A DNA stretch of 24,057 bases. Source: Alphaproteobacteria bacterium (GTDB lineage Bacteria > Pseudomonadota > Alphaproteobacteria > Micavibrionales > UBA2020). Of the stretch, positions 1 to 8,187 are shown one piece after another. The translations under genes and the position numbers were made by a program. The stretch lies in contig JAGLRU010000415.1 in assembly GCA_023136145.1 (NCBI GenBank), positions 1-24,057 on the forward strand, read 5' to 3'. The notes beneath the pieces were generated by a model, which had not been told where the DNA came from, made no database searches, and was given only the letters and a program-made list of their open reading frames with translations. Within the stretch, counting starts at the first letter, position 1; every line of letters begins with the position of its first letter.

Positions 1-165
1 AGTGTGTTTCTCACGCTTTGTTAATAAAACGGGAATCGGTGCTTCTGGAGAAATTCGCTCAATTGAGCCATAAATAAATCTATCCATCATAACATCCCCG
101 ATGCACAGGACACGGGCATTCTGAAGGGTGCTTAAATCTTCAAAAAGTGTATATTTTTCAGACAT
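1..165 (-). CDS. rfaE1: D-glycero-beta-D-manno-heptose-7-phosphate kinase, N-terminal 55 residues (partial)
   Basis: The start lies inside the window and the gene runs off the left edge. The 55 visible residues contain the first strand of a ribokinase/PfkB-family sugar kinase (VLCIGDVMMDRF, about residues 19-30) followed by IERISPEAPIPVL, a signature of RfaE/HldE heptose kinases. The family phosphorylates heptose-7-phosphate at O-1 in the cytosol, in the ADP-heptose pathway that feeds the LPS inner core. The ATG at 165 is preceded by AAGAGG at good spacing. Whether the protein is the kinase alone or the two-domain kinase/adenylyltransferase (HldE) cannot be told from this end. It diverges from the protease gene at 367. 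The identification rests on the N-terminal motif only. Confidence 0.85.
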   Translation of the reverse strand, partial: MSEKYTLFEDLSTLQNARVLCIGDVMMDRFIYGSIERISPEAPIPVLLTKREKHT

Positions 166-179
166 TTAAACCTCTTTTT

Positions 180-195
180 TGGTGAAAAGTCACCA
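180..195. promoter_or_regulatory. Short hairpin/palindrome in the rfaE1 leader
   Basis: A 6-bp perfect inverted repeat with a 4-nt spacer (TGGTGA-aaag-TCACCA) lies just upstream of the rfaE1 ribosome-binding site. It could be a small RNA hairpin or a protein-binding site. Nothing in the sequence decides between these, and a chance occurrence is possible. Confidence 0.25.
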
Positions 196-277
196 TCACT
201 ATTCTTTTATCATGATTACATAAATTGTTGCAATGTAAAATTTATCCTATATTTTTTATAATTTTCATATTTTGTTA

Positions 278-298
278 ACTATTAAGCATAATAATAGT
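278..298. promoter_or_regulatory. 21-bp dyad (ACTATTA-N7-TAATAGT), possible operator
   Basis: Two perfect 7-bp inverted half-sites separated by 7 bases lie in the A/T-rich divergent spacer, about 70 bases before the LapG-like gene. The geometry (centres 14 bp apart) would suit a dimeric regulator. I see no convincing -35/-10 pair beside it. The A/T richness makes chance palindromes more likely. Confidence 0.25.
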
Positions 299-366
299 GT
301 TTAAAGTACGTTTCAAAGCAAAACTAAAGTCTAAAAAGACATAACAGTTAAGGAGTGCAGTAAGTT

Positions 367-1341
367 ATGTTTCGAAGCCTTGATTATAGCGGATCAGAAA
401 CAGCTCCGGTATCTGCATCAAGGAGCAGTTTTTTCAGAGCCTTTGCTCAAGCGGTTAGAAGCTGCAAGTTAGGCGATCTTCTGATTGCGAGCGAGCTTAT
501 CAAACCCTTACATCTTCGAACCGCTCTTCTCGAACAGGAAAAAACGAACGAGAAATTAGGAAAAATCCTGATCCGTCAGGGTTCTATTACGACAGTTCAG
601 TTATATCAGAAGCTTACCGAACAATGGTGCATCAAACTTTCCACCGCCGGAATTACTTTGCTTATGCAGACTGTGATTCCGTCTCCTAGCTTAGCGGAGG
701 AATTAAGCGCCAATATAAAGGATGTCACCGCCGTTCAGTTTATGATGGCTTCAACAACAGTTCCGTCTGCTAACAAATATGCTCATACGCCTCGGCAATA
801 CCCTGAACTTTTCGGTACACGGGAAATCCGTTCCGATGACATTAGTGCCTTCAGAAAATGGACAGAGATGATAGGACGCTTTGAGGATCAGATGAAAACG
901 CAGACGGTGTCTTCCCCTCGCGTTATGATGTGGAAGGCGCAAATTCAGGAGTTGAGAGATAAATCCAGACAGGAGCAGATCGAGGGCATCAATGATTTCC
1001 TCAACAAAGTTACCTATATCGAGGACATTGATAACTATAACAAGTCCGACTACTGGGCAACGCCGGGGGAATTCTTAAGCCGTGGAGGAGACTGTGAGGA
1101 TTTTGCGATTGCGAAATATGCCTCCTTACGCGCGCTAGGTTTTTCAACAGATCAGTTGCGTATCGCCGTTGTGCAGGACACATTCAAAAATGTGGCGCAC
1201 GCGATTCTGATTGTGTATTCCGATTCCGGCGACTTCGTGTTGGACAACCAAGACAGGAAGGTAGAGACCGTAGCCTCTGTCAAACGTTATCAGCCCATCT
1301 TCTCTATCAACAGCACAAGCTGGTGGCGACACCAAGCGTGA
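367..1341 (+). CDS. LapG-like (BTLCP) cysteine protease with N-terminal MshEN-type cyclic-di-GMP-binding domain
   Basis: A 324-residue protein in three parts. Residues 34-57 and 63-86 are two 24-residue repeats, each K-L-G at 1-3, L at 6, I at 12, L at 17, L at 21 and Q at 24, separated by exactly 5 residues. This is the spacing of the MshEN cyclic-di-GMP-binding domain of type II secretion/pilus ATPases. Residues about 91-110 are hydrophobic and end in PSPSLAEE, like an internal membrane anchor or signal. Residues about 140-320 are a bacterial transglutaminase-like cysteine protease (DUF920/LapG family) with Cys243 in GGDCEDF, His278 in VAHAI and Asp293 in VLDNQ. Relatives cleave RTX adhesins in the periplasm. 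The ATG has AAGGAG 11 bases upstream, slightly long. The protease fold is secure. Ligand binding and topology are inferences. No LapA-like substrate or LapD is in view. Confidence 0.85.
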   Translation: MFRSLDYSGSETAPVSASRSSFFRAFAQAVRSCKLGDLLIASELIKPLHLRTALLEQEKTNEKLGKILIRQGSITTVQLYQKLTEQWCIKLSTAGITLLMQTVIPSPSLAEELSANIKDVTAVQFMMASTTVPSANKYAHTPRQYPELFGTREIRSDDISAFRKWTEMIGRFEDQMKTQTVSSPRVMMWKAQIQELRDKSRQEQIEGINDFLNKVTYIEDIDNYNKSDYWATPGEFLSRGGDCEDFAIAKYASLRALGFSTDQLRIAVVQDTFKNVAHAILIVYSDSGDFVLDNQDRKVETVASVKRYQPIFSINSTSWWRHQA

Positions 1342-1462
1342 TTTGTTATGGTTCCGCACGTCTTATGATGAAAAGAAAGTCTCTATGACGGCAGTTTTGA
1401 ACTACAGAGCGCGCAGAGAACACAGAAGAATGTGTTATCCCGACAAAAGTTAGAATCTCGTA

Positions 1463-2887
1463 CTATTCCACCCATGCCACGCGGAGAATATTGGTTGATC
1501 CGGGTGTCCCGAATGGAACACCGGCTGTAATGACGAGACGCTGGCCTTTTTGCGCAATGTTATGCTCCAACGAGATGCGGCAAGCTTTTTTGACCATATC
1601 GCTGAAACTCTCGACATCCTTGGTATGTACAGAATGCACGCCATAGGAAAGCTGTAGTCTCCGCGCCACAATCATGTTTTCTGTTAGACATAGGATAGGA
1701 ACCGAGGGACGTTCCCGCGCTGTGCGAAGTGTCGTCGAGCCTGATGTCGTGTAATTAACGATGGCAGCAGCCGACAGCGTCATGGCTACCCAGTAGGCCG
1801 CTGATGTGATTGCTTCCGGTGAGGTCTCTCCGGGATCGGGATGTTCCGCATCCATGATCTTGCGATAAATATGGTCTTTCTCCACATCTGCGGCGATCTT
1901 GTCCATGATTTCTACAGCTTCGATTGGATATTCTCCGGCGGCGGTTTCCGCTGAGAGCATCACGGCATCAGTGCCATCGTAAATTGCCGTTGCTACATCA
2001 GAGGCTTCTGCTCGTGTTGGTCTTGGGCTGGAAGTCATTGATTCCAGCATTTGTGTCGCGATAATTACCGGTTTGCCTGCCTTCCGGCAAACCCGCACAA
2101 TACGTTTCTGGACGCTTGGTACACTCTCTGCCGGAATTTCAACTCCCAGATCACCACGTGCCACCATCACTGCATCCGAAATATCGATGATTTCATCAAG
2201 GCTTTCGAGGGCGGAAGGCTTTTCTATTTTTACGATAATCTTTGCGCGGATACCGATAAGCGCACGAGCTTCCTCGACATCTTCAGGACGCTGCACAAAA
2301 GAAAGAGCGATCCAGTCCGCGCCCATATCGATCGCAGCTTCGAGGTCGATGCGGTCTTTATCAGTTAGGGACGATACTTTCAGAATCACGTTTGGCAGAT
2401 TGACTCCCTTGCGGTTCATCAGCTTTTTTCCAGCGATAACTTCAGTTTCGATGAAATCAGAGCCTTTCTTAATAACGCGCAAATGCACATTTCCGTCATC
2501 CAATAGAATGTCGGAGCCTTCTTGCAGGGCTTCCAGAATTTCAGGATGCGGCAGGTAGACTCGTCGTTCGTCTCCCGGCTCTGGATTTGAATCGAGAATG
2601 ATCCGCATCCCTTTTTTAATAGAAATTTCGCCGTTTTTAAAAGTGCCGAGGCGCAGTTTTGGCCCTTGCATATCTGCGAACACGCCGATAGGCCTGTTCC
2701 TCTCCTTTTCAATCTCTCGAATGATGGAGATGCGCTTCCGGTGATCCTCATGTGTGCCATGGCTGAAGTTCAGACGAAAGACATCCACGCCGGACTTAAA
2801 CAGATTGCCGATTATCTCCCGTGTTGAAGAAGCAGGTCCCAGTGTTGCGATGATTTTTGTCTTACGATAACGCTTCAATGAGGGCAT
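1463..2887 (-). CDS. pyk: Pyruvate kinase
   Basis: Full-length (474 aa) pyruvate kinase, converting phosphoenolpyruvate and ADP to pyruvate and ATP in glycolysis. The N-terminus RKTKIIATLGPAS (8-20) and DVFRLNFSHG (35-44) open the barrel. ADMQGPKLRLG (71-81) precedes the B domain. IVKIEKP (218-224) carries the catalytic lysine (K220) and a metal-binding glutamate, and MVARGDLGVE (241-250) the metal-binding aspartate. IATQMLESM (276-284) is the family signature. A typical C-terminal allosteric-type domain follows. The ATG at 2887 has AAGGAG six bases upstream. It lies 40 bases after rbfA on the same strand, so read-through from the translation-factor operon is plausible, and it converges with the protease gene. 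I see no good terminator after it. Confidence 0.97.
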   Translation of the reverse strand: MPSLKRYRKTKIIATLGPASSTREIIGNLFKSGVDVFRLNFSHGTHEDHRKRISIIREIEKERNRPIGVFADMQGPKLRLGTFKNGEISIKKGMRIILDSNPEPGDERRVYLPHPEILEALQEGSDILLDDGNVHLRVIKKGSDFIETEVIAGKKLMNRKGVNLPNVILKVSSLTDKDRIDLEAAIDMGADWIALSFVQRPEDVEEARALIGIRAKIIVKIEKPSALESLDEIIDISDAVMVARGDLGVEIPAESVPSVQKRIVRVCRKAGKPVIIATQMLESMTSSPRPTRAEASDVATAIYDGTDAVMLSAETAAGEYPIEAVEIMDKIAADVEKDHIYRKIMDAEHPDPGETSPEAITSAAYWVAMTLSAAAIVNYTTSGSTTLRTARERPSVPILCLTENMIVARRLQLSYGVHSVHTKDVESFSDMVKKACRISLEHNIAQKGQRLVITAGVPFGTPGSTNILRVAWVE

Positions 2888-2927
2888 TTTTCATCTCCTT
2901 CATTTATATAACCATGTCTAAAGGTAG

Positions 2928-3335
2928 CTAATCTTTTTTTATCACATCTTTTTGCACTTTTTCTTGACGTATAAGTTTTTCGATTTGTTCGGCTTTATCA
3001 AAGCTATGATCAAGTTTAAATGTAACTTTCGGGGTGTAGCGGAGATTCATGCGGCTCGCAAGAGCACTCCTGAAAAATCCGGCGGCGCGGTTAAGGGCAT
3101 CAAGAAATGTGTCTGCATTTTTGCCTCCAAGGGGCATAACGAAAGCGGTGGCGTGCTTTAAGTCGCGACCTATTTCAACGGAGGTAACAGTAATCACGTT
3201 CGCATTCAGAAGTTCTGGATCATAAAAATGCTCACGTTGCAAGATTTCCGCGAGAAGATGGCGGACTTGTTCGGCAACGCGCAATTGTCGCTGTCCCGGA
3301 GGTGCTCGACCGTCATGGGGTATGGGTTTTTTCAT
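2928..3335 (-). CDS. rbfA: 30S ribosome-binding factor RbfA
   Basis: RbfA binds immature 30S subunits and helps 16S rRNA 5'-end maturation, notably in the cold. The protein (135 aa from the chosen start) has the single KH-type domain pattern: an N-terminal helix (RVAEQVRHLLAEIL), the strand VITVTSVEIGRDLKHATAFV, and a C-terminal strand RYTPKVTFKLDHSFDKAEQIEKLI. The ATG at 3335 was chosen. A TTG at 3350, overlapping the infB stop, would add MTAYN. Neither start has a clear Shine-Dalgarno, so translational coupling to infB is likely. In most alphaproteobacteria truB follows rbfA. Here pyk does. Confidence 0.95.
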   Translation of the reverse strand: MKKPIPHDGRAPPGQRQLRVAEQVRHLLAEILQREHFYDPELLNANVITVTSVEIGRDLKHATAFVMPLGGKNADTFLDALNRAAGFFRSALASRMNLRYTPKVTFKLDHSFDKAEQIEKLIRQEKVQKDVIKKD

Positions 3336-3346
3336 GTTATATGCTG

Positions 3347-5884
3347 TCAATCCAGTTGACGTTCTGTAATTTCCATTTCGAAGGCTTCGATCATGTCACC
3401 TTCCTTGATGTCGTCATAATTGTCGAAAGCCATCCCACATTCGTATCCCTTTTGCACATCACGGACTTCGTCTTTGAAGCGTTTTAACGTTTTGAGAGTT
3501 CCCTCGTGGATGACTACATTATCGCGCAATAGTCGTACTTTGGAACCGCGCTTGACAACCCCCTCCGTGACGAAACATCCGGCGATCTTGCCGAGCTTGC
3601 TGACATTAAAAACTTTGCGAATTTCAGCATATCCGATAAATTTCTCCTTGATGGACGGAGAGAGCAGCCCGCTGAGAAGGGATTTTACTTCGTCGATGAC
3701 TTCATAAATGATGGAGTAATAACTTATCTGTACGCCATCCCGCTTTGCGAGATCACGCGCCTGAGGATTGGCGCGGACGTTAAATCCGATAACCAGTGCT
3801 TTGGATGCGTTCGCCAAAGTAACATCGGACTCCGTAATGGCACCAACGCCTGAATGCAGTATCTGCACGCGGACTTCCTTGTTGTCCTCCGTGAGCTTGT
3901 TGATAGCACTGACGATGGCTTCCACCGAACCATGTACGTCTCCCTTGATTACGACTGGCAGGTCTTTGGCTACGCCCGCCTGAATTTCACTAATCATCTG
4001 GTCAAGTGGACGAGCACACTTAGTCTTGATGACCAGAAGGTCACGCTTTTTTCTGGCTCGAAATTCAGCGATTCCTCTAGCTTTTGCTTCGTCCTCCACA
4101 ACTGCGAAATCATCTCCGGCTTCCGGTATTCCGTTTATTCCAAGAATTTCGATAGGTTGCCCCGGGAGTGCTTCTTTCACTTGCTGCCCTCGATCATTAA
4201 TGAGAGCACGAACGCGACCAGTTTCAGAGCCGACTACGAATATATCCCCTTGCTTGAGTGTTCCATTCTGGACAAGGATGGTAGCGATGGAGCCTTTACC
4301 TTGCTCCATGCGAGATTCGATTACGGAGCCAATGGCGGTACGATCCGGATTGGCACGGAGGTTTAGAATTTCTGATTGTAGCAGGATTGCCTCTTCCAGA
4401 TTATCAAGACCTTTTTTTGTTTTGGCCGAGACTTCGATACATTGGCAGTCGCCGCCCATCTGCTCAACTATGACTTCATGTTGCAAAAGCTCTTGACGAA
4501 CCTTGTCAGTATTTGCGCCCGACAGATCGCATTTGTTGATGGCGATTATCATCGGTTTTTTCGCAGCTTTGGTGTGACTGATGGCCTCGATTGTTTGCGG
4601 CATTACGCTATCGTCGGCAGCCACAACAAGAATGACAATATCAGTTACGTCGGCACCACGAGCTCGCATATCAGTAAAAGCAGAGTGACCTGGAGTGTCA
4701 ATAAAAGTAATTTGCTTGCCTGTTTTCGTCTGTATCTGATAAGCACCAATGTGCTGAGTGATGCCTCCAGATTCACGGGCAACGACGTTTGTTAGACGGA
4801 TAGCATCCAAGAGAGATGTCTTACCGTGATCAACGTGCCCCATAATCGTCACAACGGGCGGACGGCTCTTCAGGTTTTCCTCTTTGTCCTCGACACTATG
4901 TATACCAAGTTCAATATCGGATTCCATGACGCGCTTCACTGTGTGCCCGAATTCATGAACTATCAGTTCAGCAGTGTCGGCATCGATGGTCTGGTTGCCA
5001 GTAGCCATAATATCCAGAGCCATAAGCTTTTTCACGACATCCCCCACACGCTCGGTCATGCGGTTGGCAAGCTCCTGTACGGTAATCACTTCAGGAATTA
5101 CAACTTCGCGGAACTGCTTTACTTTTTCTTGCGTGAAAGCTGCCTGTTTTGCTCGCACTCGAGCGCGAGCGCGACGCTGTGCAGCCATACTTGGTGTGCG
5201 ACTCTCGCGTTCGCCGAAGCCATTATTAATGACCTGATGGACAGTTAGTTTGCTATTGCTTCTACGACGTGCTTCGTTTGTTCGGGAGCCAGGACGTTTT
5301 TTGAGAGCTCCATCTGCATCGTTTCCTGTATCCGCAATAGTGCGACCATAGAAATCAACTTTGCGACCTGTTGGCTTTTTGTCGGCTGGAGGAGCGATGA
5401 CGGTTGGGTTTGCTGCCGGTATATTTCGTGGAGAGGATTCTTCCTGACGGCGACGTTCTGTCTCGGTAGCTTCATTGATTTGCTTGAGCTTCGCAATTTC
5501 CTGTTCACGGAGACTTTCTGCGGAAGCGGTCTCATCAGCAGAGCCTTCCTCTTCTTCATGGCCTTTGACCACAATTTTAGTTTGGTAGAGGGGGGTCGAT
5601 GTCTCCTTTGAGGTTTGCTGAGCCTGTTGCAGAGCGCGAATGCGGGCTTCGCGTTCGGCTTCTGTTAGGTGCAAGTCATCGAATGCTTCTTCCGCACGAG
5701 ATTTCGCCGCCATTTTGGCATGGACACCACGCTTTTTCCTGATCTCCACGGCAATTGGCCTTGAAAATCTTCCCGTTGCTACGTTATTGCGTCCAGCACC
5801 TGCTCCCAGAGGAGACTTTAGGCTGAGCGTGCCTTTCCCGGACAGGCTCAGTTTCTTGCTGTCGTTATCGGTTTTGTCTGTCAT
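3347..5884 (-). CDS. infB: Translation initiation factor IF-2
   Basis: 845-residue IF-2, the GTPase that places initiator fMet-tRNA on the 30S subunit and promotes subunit joining. The long N-terminal part (1-250) is low-complexity and charged, as usual in this class. An IF2-N domain lies at about 262-325. The G domain follows: G1 GHVDHGKT (349-356), G3 DTPGH (396-400), G4 NKCD (450-453). Beta-barrel domains II-IV and the fMet-tRNA-binding C2 region complete the length. The ATG at 5884 lies 26 bases after the nusA stop, so the two are co-transcribed. The ylxR gene that normally sits between nusA and infB is missing. The stop nearly abuts rbfA. Confidence 0.97.
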   Translation of the reverse strand: MTDKTDNDSKKLSLSGKGTLSLKSPLGAGAGRNNVATGRFSRPIAVEIRKKRGVHAKMAAKSRAEEAFDDLHLTEAEREARIRALQQAQQTSKETSTPLYQTKIVVKGHEEEEGSADETASAESLREQEIAKLKQINEATETERRRQEESSPRNIPAANPTVIAPPADKKPTGRKVDFYGRTIADTGNDADGALKKRPGSRTNEARRRSNSKLTVHQVINNGFGERESRTPSMAAQRRARARVRAKQAAFTQEKVKQFREVVIPEVITVQELANRMTERVGDVVKKLMALDIMATGNQTIDADTAELIVHEFGHTVKRVMESDIELGIHSVEDKEENLKSRPPVVTIMGHVDHGKTSLLDAIRLTNVVARESGGITQHIGAYQIQTKTGKQITFIDTPGHSAFTDMRARGADVTDIVILVVAADDSVMPQTIEAISHTKAAKKPMIIAINKCDLSGANTDKVRQELLQHEVIVEQMGGDCQCIEVSAKTKKGLDNLEEAILLQSEILNLRANPDRTAIGSVIESRMEQGKGSIATILVQNGTLKQGDIFVVGSETGRVRALINDRGQQVKEALPGQPIEILGINGIPEAGDDFAVVEDEAKARGIAEFRARKKRDLLVIKTKCARPLDQMISEIQAGVAKDLPVVIKGDVHGSVEAIVSAINKLTEDNKEVRVQILHSGVGAITESDVTLANASKALVIGFNVRANPQARDLAKRDGVQISYYSIIYEVIDEVKSLLSGLLSPSIKEKFIGYAEIRKVFNVSKLGKIAGCFVTEGVVKRGSKVRLLRDNVVIHEGTLKTLKRFKDEVRDVQKGYECGMAFDNYDDIKEGDMIEAFEMEITERQLD

Positions 5885-5910
5885 CTGAGTGTTTTTACCT
5901 TCCGTGCTTC

Positions 5911-7449
5911 TTAACCGTTGCTAACGATTGTATTGTTGTCATCTATCTTGTCGTCATCTTGAAACCAGCTTGCTCGCGCAGCCATAATAATCTCGTTGGC
6001 TTGTGATTCGCTCAGTTTGTCATCGCCGACTAGCTCACGTAACTCATCACTGGCTAGGTCGCCTAGATCATCCATTTTCTTGATGTTTTTCTCTCCGAGG
6101 GAGAGGATCATATCTTGAGTCAGCCCCTTGACATCAGCCAACTCCTTGCTGATGCCAATTTCGGCGGCGCGTTTTTCAAAAGCTACTTTTTTGATTTTAA
6201 GAAAGCTGGCTGCACGATTTTTCAATTCCGTTGCAACGTCAATGTCGAAGCCCTCGATCCTGCCGAGTTCCTCGTTGGATGTTTCAACGATGTCTTCGAT
6301 GGAAGAAAAACCTTCGACGACCAGAAGGTGCGCAATTACTTCGTCCACATCCATTGCTTCGATGAAGAGTGCAGAACATGTTTTAAGTTCTGTCTGGCGG
6401 CGTTCGGATTCTTCGGCTTCGGTCATGATGTCGATGTTCCAGCCGGAAAGCTGTGTTGCCAGACGTACGTTCTGACCACGCCTTCCAATGGCAAGGCTTA
6501 ACTGGTCGTCTGGAACTACTACATCCAAACGGCGACTATCCTCATCCATTACAACTTTTGTAACTTCAGCTGGAGCAAGTGCGTTAACGACGAATGTCGC
6601 TGTATCCTGCGTCCACGGAATGATGTCGATTTTTTCGCCTTGTAGTTCGCCAACGACTGCCTGAACACGACTACCGCGCATTCCAACGCAGGCACCAACA
6701 GGATCGATTGATGAATCGTTCGAAATGACAGCAATTTTAGCACGGCTGCCCGGATCGCGAGCAACGGCCTTGATCTCAATAATGCCGTCATAAATTTCCG
6801 GCACTTCCTGCCTAAACAATTTCGCTAGAAAATCTGCATGTGTGCGGGACAGAAACACTTGCGGACCACGAGCTTCTTGGCGTACATCGTAGATATATGC
6901 GCGAACGCGTTCTCCGTTTTTGAAATGTTCGCGTGGCAAAGCATCGTTGCGACGGAGGAAAGCTTCGCCACGACCTAGATCGACGGTAACATTGCCGTAC
7001 TCAACACGCTTCACGGTGCCGCTGACGATCTCGCCGATGCGATCCTTGTATTCCTCGAACTGACGTTCTCGTTCAGCATCACGTACCTTTTGGAAGATGA
7101 CCTGTTTCGCGGTTTGTGCGGCGATGCGTCCGAAATCTAGCGGCGGAAGTTTGTCAATGATATGTTCACCGAGCTGAACGTCTGATTTTATTTTCTTTGC
7201 CTGCTTTAAAAGTATTTGCTGCGTTTCCAGCTCTGGCGTTTCGGGATTGAATTCCTCAACTACATTACGATATCGGAAAAGCGAGATTTCGCCCGTTGAG
7301 CGGTCGATCTGTGCGCGAATATCGTGGTCGTAGCCGTATTTGGAACACCCTGCCTTTTGTATGGCTTCTTCCATCGCAGAAACCACTATTTCGCGGTCGA
7401 TGTTTTTTTCACGTGCTACTGCGTCTGCAACTTGAATTAATTCCTGCAT
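5911..7449 (-). CDS. nusA: Transcription termination/antitermination protein NusA
   Basis: NusA binds RNA polymerase and nascent RNA and modulates pausing, intrinsic termination and antitermination. The 512-aa protein has, in order, the N-terminal polymerase-binding domain (1-125), an S1 domain (about 135-200, IVSGTVKRVEYGNVTVDLG), two KH domains (about 230-345, with PVGACVGMRGSRVQ and LAIGRRGQNVRLA), and a C-terminal pair of helix-hairpin-helix acidic repeats (about 360-495), the arrangement usual in Proteobacteria. It lies 18 bases after rimP and 26 before infB. NusA is known to autoregulate this operon in E. coli. The hairpin in the leader (7995-8024) would be a candidate target here, which is inference. 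Confidence 0.97.
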   Translation of the reverse strand: MQELIQVADAVAREKNIDREIVVSAMEEAIQKAGCSKYGYDHDIRAQIDRSTGEISLFRYRNVVEEFNPETPELETQQILLKQAKKIKSDVQLGEHIIDKLPPLDFGRIAAQTAKQVIFQKVRDAERERQFEEYKDRIGEIVSGTVKRVEYGNVTVDLGRGEAFLRRNDALPREHFKNGERVRAYIYDVRQEARGPQVFLSRTHADFLAKLFRQEVPEIYDGIIEIKAVARDPGSRAKIAVISNDSSIDPVGACVGMRGSRVQAVVGELQGEKIDIIPWTQDTATFVVNALAPAEVTKVVMDEDSRRLDVVVPDDQLSLAIGRRGQNVRLATQLSGWNIDIMTEAEESERRQTELKTCSALFIEAMDVDEVIAHLLVVEGFSSIEDIVETSNEELGRIEGFDIDVATELKNRAASFLKIKKVAFEKRAAEIGISKELADVKGLTQDMILSLGEKNIKKMDDLGDLASDELRELVGDDKLSESQANEIIMAARASWFQDDDKIDDNNTIVSNG

Positions 7450-7467
7450 TATATTTTTCCCATTTTC

Positions 7468-7965
7468 CTAATTAACCTTTTTCTGTGTTTGTTTCAGCAA
7501 ATCTTCTGTTAGTACCAGTTTCGCTTTCTCGATAAAAGAGAAGGGAATTTCCTTGTCGCCTTCTTCGGTAGAAATCATGATGCAATCATCCATTACGCCT
7601 TTCAGAAGCCCATTAAAACGCTTGCAATCCCCTATGGCGGGAGAGATCTCGATGCGTGCTTCCATGCCAGCGTAACGCTCAAAATCCTTTAAGCGAGTTA
7701 GCGGACGGTCAAGTCCCGGAGAGCCTACTTCGAGATAATAGGAAGAATTCTCAAGGACATTCTCAACGTCCAACACCGTAGAAATAGCCTGACTGAGCTT
7801 TCCACATTCATCGACCGTGATGGTGCCATCAGCGCGTTCCGCCATAATTTGTAAGGTAGGTCTTCCGCTGCCAGTCATTAAAATGCGCACGATCTCAAAC
7901 CCCATCGATTCAACGACGGGAGTGAGGATATGTTCTATTTTTTTAATCAGTGGCGTTTTGTTCAT
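7468..7965 (-). CDS. rimP: Ribosome maturation factor RimP
   Basis: RimP (165 aa from the chosen start) is needed for late 30S maturation. The N-terminal domain is recognisable by LTPVVESMGFEIVRI and GTITVDECGKLSQAIS, the linker by YYLEVGSPGLDRPLT, the best signature of the family. The C-terminal SH3-like domain starts near the RFNGLLKG segment. The start at ATG 7965 fits the family N-terminus. A GTG at 8022 would add 19 residues encoded by the stem of a leader hairpin, so it is rejected. It is the first gene of the rimP-nusA-infB-rbfA cluster. In many Gammaproteobacteria a tRNA-fMet gene precedes it; none is present here. Confidence 0.95.
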   Translation of the reverse strand: MNKTPLIKKIEHILTPVVESMGFEIVRILMTGSGRPTLQIMAERADGTITVDECGKLSQAISTVLDVENVLENSSYYLEVGSPGLDRPLTRLKDFERYAGMEARIEISPAIGDCKRFNGLLKGVMDDCIMISTEEGDKEIPFSFIEKAKLVLTEDLLKQTQKKVN

Positions 7966-7994
7966 TCCTGTACTCTTAATTTTCCCAAGAGAAA

Positions 7995-8024
7995 GGGCGG
8001 ACTCTAATTTATTAGAGTCCACCC
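7995..8024 (-). terminator. Leader hairpin upstream of rimP, attenuator-like
   Basis: Read on the minus strand, GGACTCTAAT-AA-ATTAGAGTCC is a perfect 10-bp inverted repeat, extended by GGG/CCC beyond one mismatch, and followed by the T-rich tract TTTCTCTT. It lies between the predicted promoter at 8054-8083 and the rimP start, so the transcript would meet it within about 25-50 nt of its 5' end. On the plus strand the stem is also followed by a T-rich run. It may attenuate the operon, stabilise the mRNA, or bind a protein. Confidence 0.55.
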
Positions 8025-8053
8025 TTTATTGTCTATATCTGGGATTTGATGAA

Positions 8054-8083
8054 TTTATAGCATAAAAACTGATAATTCTGCAA
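8054..8083 (-). promoter_or_regulatory. Predicted sigma-70-type promoter of the rimP-nusA-infB operon
   Basis: On the minus strand an extended -10 element TGCTATAAA (TATAAA at 8059-8054) lies 18 bases after TTGCAG (8083-8078). The -10 is strong, the -35 poor (three of six). The predicted start of transcription is near 8047, giving a leader of about 80 nt before rimP. Confidence 0.5.
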
Positions 8084-8187
8084 GAATTTTTTTGTTTTTA
8101 TTTACTTTCAAGGACTGTTCGTAAAAATTAAGTCAATTTTAACATAACTTTTATACAATTGAATAAATCTTGATGAGGGATTTATAA

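Noticed and set aside
1420..1437. AACACA/TGTGTT stem between the protease and pyk genes as a terminator
   Set aside because: Only 6 A/T-rich base pairs and no T tract on either strand.
3854..4366. Long plus-strand frame opposite infB
   Set aside because: Antisense shadow; the opposite strand encodes conserved IF-2.
8025..8187. Possible tRNA-fMet (metY) upstream of rimP as in Gammaproteobacteria
   Set aside because: The spacer is A/T-rich, with no cloverleaf, TTC loop or CCA end.
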